Numbered from the stretch's first letter, positions 26,494-35,465 are shown. The stretch is 64,000 bases of DNA from Palleronia pelagia (GCF_900110115.1 NZ_FOCM01000006.1:231001-295000), one strand, 5' to 3'. Numbers and translations are program-made. Notes: generated from the sequence alone by a model not told the origin.

Positions 26494-27294
26494 ATGCGCA
26501 TCACCTGTCTCAATGGCTGGGGCGGCACGCTGCATGACCACCTCTTGCCGTGGCTGGCGGAGGCGCCGCCCGATATCCTGTGCCTGCAGGAGGTCGTGCA
26601 TTCGCCCGATACCGACGCCGACTGGCTGACCTACCGGGACGGCGATCACGTCCTGCCGCAGCGCGCGAATTTCTTTCGCGACTTCTGCGCGGCCTTGCCG
26701 GATCACCAAGCCGTCTTCTGCCCCGCCGCGCGCGGTGTTCTGTGGCAGGGCGAGACGGCGATCCCGTCGTTCTGGGGGCTGGCCACGTTCGTGCACCGGG
26801 CGCGGCCCATCATCGGGCAGGTCCAGGGCTTCGTTCACAAGGATTACGCGCACGACGGCTACGGCGAGCATCCCCGCTCGCGCAGCGCCCACGGCGTGCG
26901 AGTCCATGATGGCGATCTCGGCCGGTCGGTGAGCGTCGTGCACATGCACGGGCTGCGCGATCTGGCCGGCAAGATGGACACGCCCGAACGCGCGACGCAG
27001 GCAGCGCGCCTGCGGGATATGTCGCGCCAGCTGTCGCGCCCCGGCGACCGGCGCGTGGTCTGCGGGGATTTCAACGTTCTGCCGGACAGCGAGACGCTCG
27101 AAATCCTGCGCGCCGACGGCGTGACCGAGCTGGTGACGGCTGGCGGGCATGACGGCACCCGGACCTCGCATTACACGAAGCCCGGGAAATTCGCCGATTA
27201 CATGCTGGTGGACGATCCCGATGCCGTGCGCCGGTTCGACGTGGTCCGCGCGCCCGAGGTGTCGGACCACTGCCCGCTGGAGCTGGAGCTATGA
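26494..27294 (+). CDS. Endonuclease/exonuclease/phosphatase family protein
   Basis: A 266-residue protein of the EEP fold. Metal-binding and catalytic elements are visible: the N-terminal asparagine in CLNGWGG, LQEVV, VVHMHG, GDFNVLP and the terminal SDHCPLELEL. The fold serves DNA repair nucleases, phosphodiesterases and inositol or lipid phosphatases; the substrate is unknown. It has no signal peptide. It follows ubiK by 25 bases and converges with the aminotransferase gene, overlapping it by 6 bases. Confidence 0.85.
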   Translation: MRITCLNGWGGTLHDHLLPWLAEAPPDILCLQEVVHSPDTDADWLTYRDGDHVLPQRANFFRDFCAALPDHQAVFCPAARGVLWQGETAIPSFWGLATFVHRARPIIGQVQGFVHKDYAHDGYGEHPRSRSAHGVRVHDGDLGRSVSVVHMHGLRDLAGKMDTPERATQAARLRDMSRQLSRPGDRRVVCGDFNVLPDSETLEILRADGVTELVTAGGHDGTRTSHYTKPGKFADYMLVDDPDAVRRFDVVRAPEVSDHCPLELEL

Positions 27295-28485
27295 GCGGTC
27301 GGCCAGCAGCGTTCCGATCCGCTCGATCGCCCGTTTGATGTTCTCCATCGAGTTCGCGTAGCTGAAGCGCAGGTAGCCCTCGCCATGGGCGCCGAACGAC
27401 GTGCCCGCCACGGTCGCGACATGCGCGTCGGACAGGAACAGGTCCTGCGCCTGCCGCGCCGACAGGCCCGTGCCCTCGATATTCGGGAAGGCATAGAAGG
27501 CCCCGCCCGGATCGGCGCAGCGCATACCCGGCACGGCGTTCAGCAATTCCACGATGCGCGTCCGGCGCCGGTCGAACTGGGCCACCATGTCCCGCGCCGC
27601 GTCCTGCGGCCCCTTGAGCGCGGCGATCCCCGCGTGCTGGGTGGCGGCGTTCACGCAGGAATGGTCGTTGATGCACAGCCGCGTGACGTGATCGACCATG
27701 CTGTCGGGCCAGATCGCGAAGCCCAGCCGCCAGCCGGTCATGGCGTATGTCTTGGACCAGCCGTCCAGCAGGATCAGCCGGTCGCGGATCTCGGGGTAGC
27801 TCAGAAGCGAGACGTGCGCCCGCCCGCCATACAGCATCTGGGAATAGATCTCGTCGGACATCAGCGCCACGTGCGGGTGGTCCTGCAGGCCCGCGACCAG
27901 CTTGTCGATCTCGGCCTTCGGCGTGACGCCGCCCGTGGGATTGGCGGGCGAGTTGATGATGATCAGCCGCGTGCGGTCGGTGATCTGGCCCAGCACCGTG
28001 TCGGCGTCGAAGGCGAAGCCGTTCTCTTCCTTCAGGGCGATGGGGACGGGTGTCGCGCCGGTGTAGTTGATGACGCTTTCGTAGATCGGGAAGCCCGGGT
28101 TTGGATACAGGATCTCGACCCCCGGGCGTCCGAACATGAGACAGGCGAAGAACATGGTCGGCTTGCCGCCCGGCTGGACCACCACGCTGTCGGGATGAAC
28201 CGCCGTGTCGCCGCCCAGCCCGTGCCGCGCCTCGAGATCCGCCGCCACCGCCTCGCGCAGGGCGGGCAGGCCGTTGGCGGGCGTGTAGCCGTGGGCGCCG
28301 TCCGCCAGCGCCTTGCGGCCCGCCTCGACGATATGGTCGGGCGTGCGGAAATCGGGCTGACCGATGCCAAGGTTGATGACATCGTGCCCCTCGGCCTGCA
28401 TGCGGGCGGCGCGGGCCAACACTTCGAACGCGGATTCTGTGCCCAGCCGCGACAGCGACGGGGCGAAATCGGGCTGGAACGTCAT
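27289..28485 (-). CDS. Pyridoxal-phosphate aminotransferase, class I/II
   Basis: A 398-residue fold-type I aminotransferase similar to aspartate/aromatic aminotransferases. It has NLGIGQPDFRTPDHI, the PLP-binding NSPANPTGGV and DEIYSQMLY, the Schiff-base lysine in DGWSKTYAMTGWRLG, and the carboxylate-binding arginine in YLRFSYANSMENI. It overlaps the SDR gene stop by one base (TGATG) and so is the second gene of a two-gene operon behind a GntR-like palindrome. Substrate unknown. Confidence 0.9.
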   Translation of the reverse strand: MTFQPDFAPSLSRLGTESAFEVLARAARMQAEGHDVINLGIGQPDFRTPDHIVEAGRKALADGAHGYTPANGLPALREAVAADLEARHGLGGDTAVHPDSVVVQPGGKPTMFFACLMFGRPGVEILYPNPGFPIYESVINYTGATPVPIALKEENGFAFDADTVLGQITDRTRLIIINSPANPTGGVTPKAEIDKLVAGLQDHPHVALMSDEIYSQMLYGGRAHVSLLSYPEIRDRLILLDGWSKTYAMTGWRLGFAIWPDSMVDHVTRLCINDHSCVNAATQHAGIAALKGPQDAARDMVAQFDRRRTRIVELLNAVPGMRCADPGGAFYAFPNIEGTGLSARQAQDLFLSDAHVATVAGTSFGAHGEGYLRFSYANSMENIKRAIERIGTLLADRS

Positions 28486-29228
28486 CAGTAGGTGGCCCGC
28501 CCGCCCGACAGGTCGAACGCCGCCCCGGTGGTGAAGCTGTTCTCGCGCGAGCACAGGAAACCGATCATCTGCGCCGCCTCGGGCAGCTCCAGGAACCGGC
28601 CGCGCGGGATCTTCGACAGCATGTAGTCGATATGTTCCTGGCTCATCTGGTCGAAGATGCGGGTGCGCGCGGCGGCCGGCGTCACGCAGTTCACGGCGAT
28701 GTCCATGTCGGCCAGCTCCTTGCCCAGTGACTTGGTCAGCCCGATCACGCCGGCCTTCGACGAGGAATAGGCGCTGGCGTTGGGGTTGCCTTCTTTCCCG
28801 GCGATGGAGGCGATGTTGACGATCCGCCCGTAGCCCGCCTTGCGCATGCCCGGCACGACGGCGCGGTTGACGTGGAAGGTGCCCATCAGGTTCACGTTCA
28901 CGATGCGCTGGAACTCGGCGACATCGTAATCGGCCAGCGGCGAATTGCTGCCCGCGATCCCGGCCGAGTTCACGCAGATCGACACTGCGCCCAGCGCGTC
29001 CTCGGTCGCGGCCATGGCCTCCGACACGCTGTCCCAGTCGGCCACGTCCGCGCCGAAGCCTTCGCAGCCGTCCATGCTGCGGGCGACCTCGGCCACCAGG
29101 TCGGCGTCGCGGTCCCACAGGGCGACCTTCGCGCCGGCGCTCGACAGGACCTGCGCCACGGCAAGCCCGATCCCCTGCGCGCCGCCCGTCACGACCGCTG
29201 TCTGTCCCTCGAAATCGAATGTCATCAT
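28485..29228 (-). CDS. Short-chain dehydrogenase/reductase
   Basis: A 247-residue classical SDR. The NAD(P) loop is TGGAQGIG, followed by the NSAG motif (VNSAGIAGS), the catalytic Ser in NIASIAGKEG and the YxxxK motif AYSSSKAG; DRD after the second strand favours NAD over NADP. An AAAGGAGG Shine-Dalgarno precedes the ATG at 29228. Resembles 3-oxoacyl-ACP reductase-like dehydrogenases. Forms an operon with the aminotransferase, suggesting oxidation of a hydroxy compound and transamination. Confidence 0.92.
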   Translation of the reverse strand: MMTFDFEGQTAVVTGGAQGIGLAVAQVLSSAGAKVALWDRDADLVAEVARSMDGCEGFGADVADWDSVSEAMAATEDALGAVSICVNSAGIAGSNSPLADYDVAEFQRIVNVNLMGTFHVNRAVVPGMRKAGYGRIVNIASIAGKEGNPNASAYSSSKAGVIGLTKSLGKELADMDIAVNCVTPAAARTRIFDQMSQEHIDYMLSKIPRGRFLELPEAAQMIGFLCSRENSFTTGAAFDLSGGRATY

Positions 29229-29240
29229 CTGGTGCCTCCT

Positions 29241-29259
29241 TTTGGTATACCAAATACCA
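29241..29259. promoter_or_regulatory. Perfect palindrome, probable GntR-family operator
   Basis: TTTGGTATACCAAA (29241-29254) is a perfect 14-base palindrome, followed by a further half site TACCA (29255-29259). The core TGGTATACCA matches the form of FadR-subfamily GntR operators. It lies directly upstream of the SDR Shine-Dalgarno, where a bound repressor would block the promoter. No GntR gene is in the window. Confidence 0.55.
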
Positions 29260-29340
29260 TTCCGCGGGCGCATGGAAGGGGGCTGGTCACCCCGGCGCGC
29301 GAATGGTCAAATGCCGCGACCAGGGAAAAGGAGCCAACCG

Positions 29341-29577
29341 ATGCAGTGCGTCTTCGTCCAGATCCGGTGCCGGCCCGGCACGGCCTACAAGGTGGCCGAA
29401 GAGATCGTCCTGCGCGAATTGCAATCCGAGCTCTACTCGACCTCGGGCGATTTCGACCTGCTGATGAAGCTCTACATCCCCAAGGGCCAGGACGTGGGCA
29501 AGTACATCAACGATCACCTGCTGGATATCGATGGGATCGAGCGGACGCTGACGACCCTGACCTTCCGGGCCTTCTGA
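29341..29577 (+). CDS. Stand-alone Lrp/AsnC ligand-binding (RAM) domain protein
   Basis: A 78-residue protein consisting only of the RAM effector-binding domain of Lrp/AsnC regulators (VFVQIRCRPGTAYKVAEEIV, SGDFDLLMKLYIPKG, IDGIERTLTTLTF). It lacks the helix-turn-helix. Such demi-Lrp proteins may modulate full-length regulators by forming mixed oligomers or act as ligand sensors; that is known of the family in general. GGAG lies 8 bases before the ATG. It is divergent from the SDR gene. Confidence 0.85.
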   Translation: MQCVFVQIRCRPGTAYKVAEEIVLRELQSELYSTSGDFDLLMKLYIPKGQDVGKYINDHLLDIDGIERTLTTLTFRAF

Positions 29578-29642
29578 TCCGGCGGCGGCCGACCCTGTCG
29601 CTCCCGTCGCGGCTCCTGTCCGACCGACGAGGCGCAATTCCA

Positions 29643-29664
29643 CATCACTGGTCTTCAAATACTC
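29643..29664 (+). repeat. Short dispersed intergenic repeat, copy 1
   Basis: This 22-base element begins CATCACTGGTC and ends AAATACTC. The same sequence with few changes recurs at 29719, 53973 (inverted) and 54015. It lies in the 211-base gap between the RAM-domain gene and the class III aminotransferase gene, which otherwise shows nothing recognisable. Confidence 0.7.
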
Positions 29665-29718
29665 ACGGTGCAACGCTAGCAGGCAGAACACCGCCCGAAA
29701 CGGCGCGGCGGTCGCTTT

Positions 29719-29741
29719 CATCACTGGTCTTCAAATACCTC
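29719..29741 (+). repeat. Short dispersed intergenic repeat, copy 2
   Basis: CATCACTGGTC...CAAATACCTC, identical to copy 1 over the first 19 bases and 76 bases downstream of it in the same orientation. It is followed by a short CTGAGG that is not shared. Confidence 0.7.
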
Positions 29742-29788
29742 TGAGGACCGCCTGCATGCCCGCGCGCAAGCCCGTGGCGGGGCGGCGA

Positions 29789-31129
29789 TCAGGCCGCGGC
29801 GATGGCGGTGTCGATGGCGCGGCCCAGCTTGTCGGTCAGTTCGTCGATCTGGTCGTCACTGATGATGAACGGCGGGGCCAGCAGGATGTGGTCGCCTGAT
29901 TTGCCATCGACCGTGCCACCCGCGGGATAACAGATCAGGCCTTCGGCCATGGCGGCCTTCTTGACCTTCACGTTGATCTTGCGGCTCGGCTCGAACGGGG
30001 CCTTGGTCTCGCGGTTCTCGACCAGCTCGACCCCGCGGAAAAGGCCGCGACCGCGGATATCGCCCACATGGGGATGCTGACCGAACCGCGCCTGCAGCGC
30101 CTGAACCAGCCGGTCGCCCTTGCCGTGGACGCCTGCGACCAGCCCGTCATCCACTAGCCGTTCCAGCACCGCGCCCCCGGCGGCGGCGGCCAGCGGGTGG
30201 CCGTGATAGGTGTGGCCGTGCTGGAAACTGCCCGAGCCGTCGGCGATGGCGCGGTAGATTCGCTCGGAGGCCAGCATCGCGCCGATGGGCGCGTAACCCG
30301 CGCCGAGGCCCTTGGCGATAGTGACGATATCGGGGGCGATGGCATCCTGCTCGCAGGCGAACAGGCTGCCCGTCCGCCCCATCCCGCACATCACCTCGTC
30401 GAGGATCAGCAGGATGCCGTGGGTGTCGCAGATCTCGCGGATGCGCTTGAAATAGCCGGGCGCGGGATCGACCGCACCCGACGTGGCACCCACCACGGGC
30501 TCGGCGATGAACGCCATGACACTGTCGGGACCCAGCCGCTGGATCTCGGCCTCGAGCTCGTTCGCGGCGCGCTGGCCATAGGCTTCGAGGCTCTCGTCCG
30601 CTTGCTTTTCGCGGTATGCGAAGCAGGGCGCGATGTGGCTCACTTCGATCAGCAGGGGCGCGTATTTCTCGCGCCGCCAGGCATTGCCGCCGGCCGCCAG
30701 CGCGCCCAGCGTGTTGCCATGATAGCTCTGCCGCCGTGCGATGACGCGGTGGCGGCCCGACTGGCCGATCTCCAGGAAATACTGGCGCGCGAGTTTCAGC
30801 GCGGCCTCGACCGCCTCGGACCCGCCGGCCAGCAGGTAGGCGCGGGCGATGTCGCCCGGCGCGTTGTCGACCAGCTTGCGGGCCAGCCGCTCGGCCGGCT
30901 CGGAGGTGAAGAATCCGGTATGGGCGAAAGCCAGCTTGTCCAGCTGCCCGTGGATGGCCGCGCGCACCTTCTCGTCCGAATGGCCCAGACACGACACCGC
31001 CGCGCCGCCGGACCCGTCCAGGTATTGCCGCCCGTCGGTGTCGTAGAGGTAGACGCCCTCGCCGTGGCTCGCCGTGGGCAGCGTGGCGGAGGAGCGGCCG
31101 AAGACCGCGCTGTCAGCCGCGGACGACAT
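29789..31129 (-). CDS. Class III aminotransferase
   Basis: A 446-residue PLP enzyme of the omega-amino acid/BioA-like class III family. PLP contacts are GGSEAVEAALKLARQYF (in part), the aspartate in LILDEVMCGMGRTG and the Schiff-base lysine in TIAKGLGAGYAPIG. Members transaminate omega-amino acids such as beta-alanine, GABA or putrescine. Its ATG at 31129 lies 17 bases inside the uspA gene, so it is the last gene of the TRAP operon. Beta-alanine from pyrimidine breakdown is one possible substrate, which is only an inference. Confidence 0.9.
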   Translation of the reverse strand: MSSAADSAVFGRSSATLPTASHGEGVYLYDTDGRQYLDGSGGAAVSCLGHSDEKVRAAIHGQLDKLAFAHTGFFTSEPAERLARKLVDNAPGDIARAYLLAGGSEAVEAALKLARQYFLEIGQSGRHRVIARRQSYHGNTLGALAAGGNAWRREKYAPLLIEVSHIAPCFAYREKQADESLEAYGQRAANELEAEIQRLGPDSVMAFIAEPVVGATSGAVDPAPGYFKRIREICDTHGILLILDEVMCGMGRTGSLFACEQDAIAPDIVTIAKGLGAGYAPIGAMLASERIYRAIADGSGSFQHGHTYHGHPLAAAAGGAVLERLVDDGLVAGVHGKGDRLVQALQARFGQHPHVGDIRGRGLFRGVELVENRETKAPFEPSRKINVKVKKAAMAEGLICYPAGGTVDGKSGDHILLAPPFIISDDQIDELTDKLGRAIDTAIAAA

Positions 31130-31535
31130 AGACCGACTTCTTCGAGTGGCGCACGACCCGGGCCGCGTTGGGGCCCAGCAGGTACTCGGTCATGTGATGC
31201 GGCGGCGTGCCCATGACGATCGTGTCCACGTCCAGGTTTTCGGCCGCCTTGATGATCTCCTCGTAGATACGGCCGTGCACTACGTGGGGGTTCACGTCCT
31301 GCTCGGACGGGATGTTGGCGTTGACCCACTTGGTCAGATCCTCGCCGATCTCGTGCAGGGCCTGCTCCATGAAGTTGTCGGAGAAATAGCCGCCCACCAT
31401 CGACGAGCCGAAGTTCGGGATGACCGTGACGACATGCAGCGTGCCGCCCTTCGCCATCTCCAGCGCCTTGGGCAGCGCGTGTTCCCACGAGGGGGACGAG
31501 GACAGATCGACGGGCAGCAGGATGGTCTGTGACAT
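31113..31535 (-). CDS. Universal stress protein, UspA family
   Basis: A 140-residue UspA-fold protein starting ILLPVDLSSSPSWEHALPKA and ending with the family strand SVYVVRG. The nucleotide-binding loop (MGTPPHHMTEYLLGPNAARVV, in part) departs from the classical G-x2-G-x9-G(S/T) pattern, so ATP binding is uncertain. UspA genes are regularly linked to TRAP transporters, where TeaD regulates TeaABC in Halomonas; here it follows the TRAP permease by 13 bases. Confidence 0.92.
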   Translation of the reverse strand: MSQTILLPVDLSSSPSWEHALPKALEMAKGGTLHVVTVIPNFGSSMVGGYFSDNFMEQALHEIGEDLTKWVNANIPSEQDVNPHVVHGRIYEEIIKAAENLDVDTIVMGTPPHHMTEYLLGPNAARVVRHSKKSVYVVRG

Positions 31536-31548
31536 GGATGTATCCCTA

Positions 31549-34191
31549 TCAGAAGGCGGGTTTGGTCTGGCGGCGGCGTTGCAACACGATCACCAGGCCC
31601 AGCACAAGCAATGCGGGGATGTAGAAGATCTGCGCCGGCATCCGGTCACGCGGGGCCAGCACCTGGCTGATGCGCACGGGGTCGTCGGCGTAGAAGTCGA
31701 AATTGCTCAGCTGCTCCTGCACGCTGGTGCCGAACATAGGCTCTTCCAGCGCGCCCTCGGTCTCGCCCGGGCGCAGCATCAGGCCCGTTTCCTGCACGCG
31801 GGTCGAGGGGTCGCCCTCGGCCACATCGATCGGCAGCGTGGTCTCGGTCATGTCGCCGGTATTGAAGTCCGGCCCCGAGATCCTCACCCGGATCCGCGAT
31901 CCCGGTTCGGCATCGGCCAGCGCCTGCTCGAACTGCGCGGGCGGAATGTCGGCGAAGCGCGGGCTCACCTGGTTCAGCCAGAAGTTCGGCACGAAGAAGG
32001 TGAAGGCCACCAGCAGCAGCAGGATCGACTCGAAGATGTTGGACTTGGCCAGGAAATAGCCCTGCGTCGCGGCGGCGAACAGCAGCATGGCGAAGGTCGC
32101 GACGATGAAGACGAACAACGCCTGCAGGATGCCCGCCGTCGTGCCCAGGTCGACGCCGTATAGGATCAGCGTCGGGTTGTAGATGAACAGGAAGGGCAGG
32201 GCGACCGTCCGCAGGCTGTAGAAAAACGCGGTGAAGCCGGTCTTGATCGGGTCGCCCCCCGACACGGCGGCTGCCGCGAAACTGGCCAGGCCCACAGGTG
32301 GTGTCACGTCGGCCATGATGCCGAAGTAGAACACGAATAGGTGCGCGGCGATCAGCGGCACGATCAGCCCTTCCTGCGCGCCAAGGCTGACGACGACGCC
32401 CGCCATCAGCGAGCTGACCACGATGTAGTTCGCGGTCGTCGGCAGGCCCATGCCCAGCACGAGGCTGAAGAGGCCGACGAGCACCAGCATGATGATCAGC
32501 ACGCCGCCCGACAGCTGTTCGACCAGCGCGGCCAGTTCGGTGCCGATCGGGGTCTTCGTCACGGTCGCCACGATGATACCGGCGGCGGCGGTCGCGACGC
32601 CGATGCCGATCATGTTGCGCGCGCCGGCGATCAGGCCATCGATCAGGTCATAGAACCCTTCGGAGGTCGCGGCCGCGACCGACTCGCCCTTGCGGAACAT
32701 GGCCTTCAGCGGTTTCTGCGTGATGATGATGAACAGCATCAGCGCGGTGGCGTAGAAAGCCGACTTGGCCGGGCTTTGCTGTTCGACCATCAGGAACCAG
32801 ACGAGGACAAGGATCGGCAGCACGTAGTGCAGGCCGGTCTTCCAGACATCGGCCACCTTGGGCAGCTTGATCTCGCCGCCCTTTTCTTCAAGCGTTTCGG
32901 GGTCGAGATCGGTTTGACGCGCGGCCACCCACACCAGGTAGACATAGACGACGCCGAGCCCGATCATGGCGATGGGCGCGACCAGCGACGGCACCACGGC
33001 GTTCAGCCCGTTCAGCAGGTAGATCAGGGCGGTGAAGCCCGCGCCGAAGATCGCGAAGCCGATGGCGAAGTTCAGCGCCATGCGCAGCAGCGAGGCGCCT
33101 TCGCCCAGCGATTTCATGTCCTTCTTCAGCGCTTCGAGGTGGACGATGTAGACCAGCGCGATGTACGAGATCACGGCAGGGATGAAGGCGTGCTTGATGA
33201 CCTGCACGTAGGAAATGCCGATGAATTCCACCATCAGGAAGGCCGCGGCGCCCATGACCGGGGGCATGATCTGGCCGTTCACCGACGAGGCCACCTCGAC
33301 CGAGCCGGCCTGTTCGCTGGTGAAGCCCACCCGCTTCATCAGGGGAATCGTGAACGTGCCGGTCGTCACCACGTTGGCGATGGACGAGCCCGAGATCAGG
33401 CCGGTCATGGCCGATCCGACGACCGCCGCCTTGGCCGGTCCGCCGCGCAGGTGGCCGAGCCCCGCGAAGGCGAGCTGGATGAAGTAGTTGCCGGCGCCGG
33501 CCTTGTCGAGCAGCGAGCCGAACAGCACGAACAGGAACACGAAGGCCGTCGACACGCCCAGCGGGATGCCGAAGACACCCGCCGTATCCAGCCATTGCGC
33601 GTTGATGAGCGCGGTGAAGGACAGGCCCTCGTGCGCGATGAGGTCGGGAATCAGCCAGCCCTCGCCGAAATAGGCGTAGGCCAGGAAGATCGCGCCGACG
33701 ATGGTCAGCGCGGGGCCCAGGGCGCGGCGCGAGGCTTCGAGCAGCAGGACGATACCGATGGAGCCGATGATGACCTGCGTCTGTGTCGGCAGGCCCGAGC
33801 GTGCGGTCTCGGCCAGGTAGTCGGCGAACCAGAACACGTAGAGCGCACAAGCCGTCGCCACGATGCCGAGCACCCAGTCAGCCAGCGGCACGCGGTCGCG
33901 CGGGCTGGACTTGAACGCGGGATAGCAGAGATAGGCGAGGATCAGCGCGAAGGCCAGGTGGATCGGCCGCGTCTGGGACGAGTTCAGGACCGTGACCCAG
34001 CTGAACCCGCCGAACCACAGCTGCGGCTGCGCGATCCAGAGCTGGAACAGCGACCAGGCCAGCGACAGCCCCCCGATCAGAAGCGCGACGCCCTTCGCAT
34101 TGGGCGTGCGCGCGCCCGCATCCGACGAGGCGACGAGATCCTGAAGTTCCTCGTCCGTGAACTGGCGGTCACTGCTCTGCTGATCGGCCAT
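31549..34191 (-). CDS. TRAP transporter permease, fused small and large subunits (TAXI type)
   Basis: An 880-residue inner-membrane protein that fuses the DctQ-like four-helix domain (N-terminal third) and the DctM-like domain, as is normal for TAXI-type TRAP systems. Features include GAGNYFIQLAFAGLGHLRGGPAKAA, the GSSIANVVTTGTFTIPLMK stretch and LGMGLPTTANYIVVSSL. Transport is driven by sodium or proton gradients. About 230 residues at the C-terminus add a soluble region between the last membrane segments. The ATG at 34191 is preceded by GAGGG. Confidence 0.93.
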   Translation of the reverse strand: MADQQSSDRQFTDEELQDLVASSDAGARTPNAKGVALLIGGLSLAWSLFQLWIAQPQLWFGGFSWVTVLNSSQTRPIHLAFALILAYLCYPAFKSSPRDRVPLADWVLGIVATACALYVFWFADYLAETARSGLPTQTQVIIGSIGIVLLLEASRRALGPALTIVGAIFLAYAYFGEGWLIPDLIAHEGLSFTALINAQWLDTAGVFGIPLGVSTAFVFLFVLFGSLLDKAGAGNYFIQLAFAGLGHLRGGPAKAAVVGSAMTGLISGSSIANVVTTGTFTIPLMKRVGFTSEQAGSVEVASSVNGQIMPPVMGAAAFLMVEFIGISYVQVIKHAFIPAVISYIALVYIVHLEALKKDMKSLGEGASLLRMALNFAIGFAIFGAGFTALIYLLNGLNAVVPSLVAPIAMIGLGVVYVYLVWVAARQTDLDPETLEEKGGEIKLPKVADVWKTGLHYVLPILVLVWFLMVEQQSPAKSAFYATALMLFIIITQKPLKAMFRKGESVAAATSEGFYDLIDGLIAGARNMIGIGVATAAAGIIVATVTKTPIGTELAALVEQLSGGVLIIMLVLVGLFSLVLGMGLPTTANYIVVSSLMAGVVVSLGAQEGLIVPLIAAHLFVFYFGIMADVTPPVGLASFAAAAVSGGDPIKTGFTAFFYSLRTVALPFLFIYNPTLILYGVDLGTTAGILQALFVFIVATFAMLLFAAATQGYFLAKSNIFESILLLLVAFTFFVPNFWLNQVSPRFADIPPAQFEQALADAEPGSRIRVRISGPDFNTGDMTETTLPIDVAEGDPSTRVQETGLMLRPGETEGALEEPMFGTSVQEQLSNFDFYADDPVRISQVLAPRDRMPAQIFYIPALLVLGLVIVLQRRRQTKPAF

Positions 34192-34238
34192 GTGTGGTCC
34201 CTCTTTCCCTGTCTCGCGCCTTCGTTCTGGGCGCGACT

Positions 34239-34252
34239 CGTTAAGCTTAACG
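34239..34252. promoter_or_regulatory. 14-base perfect palindrome before the TRAP permease gene
   Basis: CGTTAAGCTTAACG is a perfect palindrome lying 48 bases upstream of the permease start on the minus strand and downstream of the intercistronic hairpin. It could be an operator for internal expression of the permease gene; nothing in the window identifies a cognate regulator. Confidence 0.3.
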
Positions 34253-34360
34253 TCAAAAGACGTGACCGGAAGGGAAAAGGGACCGCAAAACAAGGCTCAC
34301 AGGGAAGACGCGGGTGTTTTTCGCCGGTGCCGGTTATTTGGGCGCCTCTCCGGAACGCGA

Positions 34361-34386
34361 AAGGGGGCGACCGAAGTCGCCCCCTT
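34361..34386 (-). terminator. Intercistronic hairpin with UUCG loop between TAXI binding protein and permease genes
   Basis: An 11-base perfect stem (34361-34371 with 34376-34386) closes a 4-base loop which, on the minus-strand transcript, is UUCG closed by C-G, the extra-stable tetraloop. No T run follows, so it is more likely a partial terminator or 3' stabiliser that lets the binding protein be made in excess of the permease. Confidence 0.6.
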
Positions 34387-34415
34387 GCAGGAAGTGTCGA
34401 AGGTCGCGGCGCGCC

Positions 34416-35378
34416 TTACTCGGCCAGGCCGGCTTCCTCGTAGTAGCGCGCGGCACCCGGGTGGATGGGCGCCGACAGGCCGTCATTGGCCATCTGCTGG
34501 GGCTCGAGGTTGGCGAAAGCCGGGTGCAGGCTGCGGAACTGGTCGATGTTCTCGAACACCGCCTTCACGACCTCGTAGACCACGTCTTCGCTGACCGCGT
34601 CCGAGGTGACGAAGGTCGCGCCGACGCCGAAGGTTTGCGTGTCCTCGTCATTGCCGCGATACATGCCGCCGGGGATGGTGGCGACACGGTAGTAGCCGTT
34701 TTCCTCGACCAGCTTCTCGACCTCGGGGCCGGCCACTTCGACCAGGACCGAGTCGCAGGCGGTGGTGGCTTCCTGGATCGAGCCGGACGGGTGACCGACC
34801 GAGTAGACCATCGCGTCGATGTTGTTGTCGCACAGCGCCTGGCTCTGCTCGGCGGCCTGGAGCTCGGAGGCGAGGGCGAAGTCGTCGGTGGTCCAGCCCT
34901 TCTCGGCCATCAGGCGCTCCATCAGCGCGCGCTGGCCCGAGCCGGGGTTGCCGATGTTGACCCGCTTGCCTTCCAGGTCGTCGAAGGTCTCGATGCCGGC
35001 CCCGGCACGGGCGACGACGGTGAAGGGCTCGGGGTGGACCGAGAACACCGCGCGCAGGCCCTCAAAGGCTTCTTCGAACTGGCCTTCGCCGTTATAGCTC
35101 TGGCTCTGCACGTCCGACTGGGCGACGCCGAATTCCAGCTCGCCCTGGCGGATGGCGTTCACGTTGAAGACCGAGCCGCCGGTCGATTCGACCGAGCAGC
35201 GGATGCCGTGGTCGGCGCGGCCGCGGTTCACCAGCCGGCAGATCGCGCCGCCGGTGGGATAGTAGACGCCGGTCACACCGCCGGTGCCAATGGTGATGAA
35301 CGTCTCTTCCTGCGCGGCCACGGGGCCGGCCAGGCCGACGGTCAGGGCGGCGATGGCAGCTGTTCTGAGATAGGACAT
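34416..35378 (-). CDS. TAXI family TRAP transporter solute-binding protein
   Basis: A 320-residue periplasmic binding protein with a Sec signal peptide (cleavage near GPVAAQE). Family features: [24 protein letters not shown] at the N-terminus (in part), [26 protein letters not shown] (in part) and [23 protein letters not shown] proteins bind small carboxylates such as glutamate or 2-oxoglutarate in known cases; the ligand here is unknown. It is the first gene of the operon that continues with the permease, uspA and aminotransferase. Confidence 0.93.
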   Translation of the reverse strand: MSYLRTAAIAALTVGLAGPVAAQEETFITIGTGGVTGVYYPTGGAICRLVNRGRADHGIRCSVESTGGSVFNVNAIRQGELEFGVAQSDVQSQSYNGEGQFEEAFEGLRAVFSVHPEPFTVVARAGAGIETFDDLEGKRVNIGNPGSGQRALMERLMAEKGWTTDDFALASELQAAEQSQALCDNNIDAMVYSVGHPSGSIQEATTACDSVLVEVAGPEVEKLVEENGYYRVATIPGGMYRGNDEDTQTFGVGATFVTSDAVSEDVVYEVVKAVFENIDQFRSLHPAFANLEPQQMANDGLSAPIHPGAARYYEEAGLAE

Positions 35379-35465
35379 GGTGTCTCCCTGTTTCGCTTAC
35401 GTCTTTTTCAGGGGGCCCGCCTTCTGGCGCGCCCCGATACCCTTAAGGATGGCAGAGTTTTCCCG

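Noticed and set aside
32341..34443. A long plus-strand frame antisense to the TRAP permease
   Set aside because: Composition is the mirror of membrane-protein codons (Asp/His/Arg-rich) and it has no motif.
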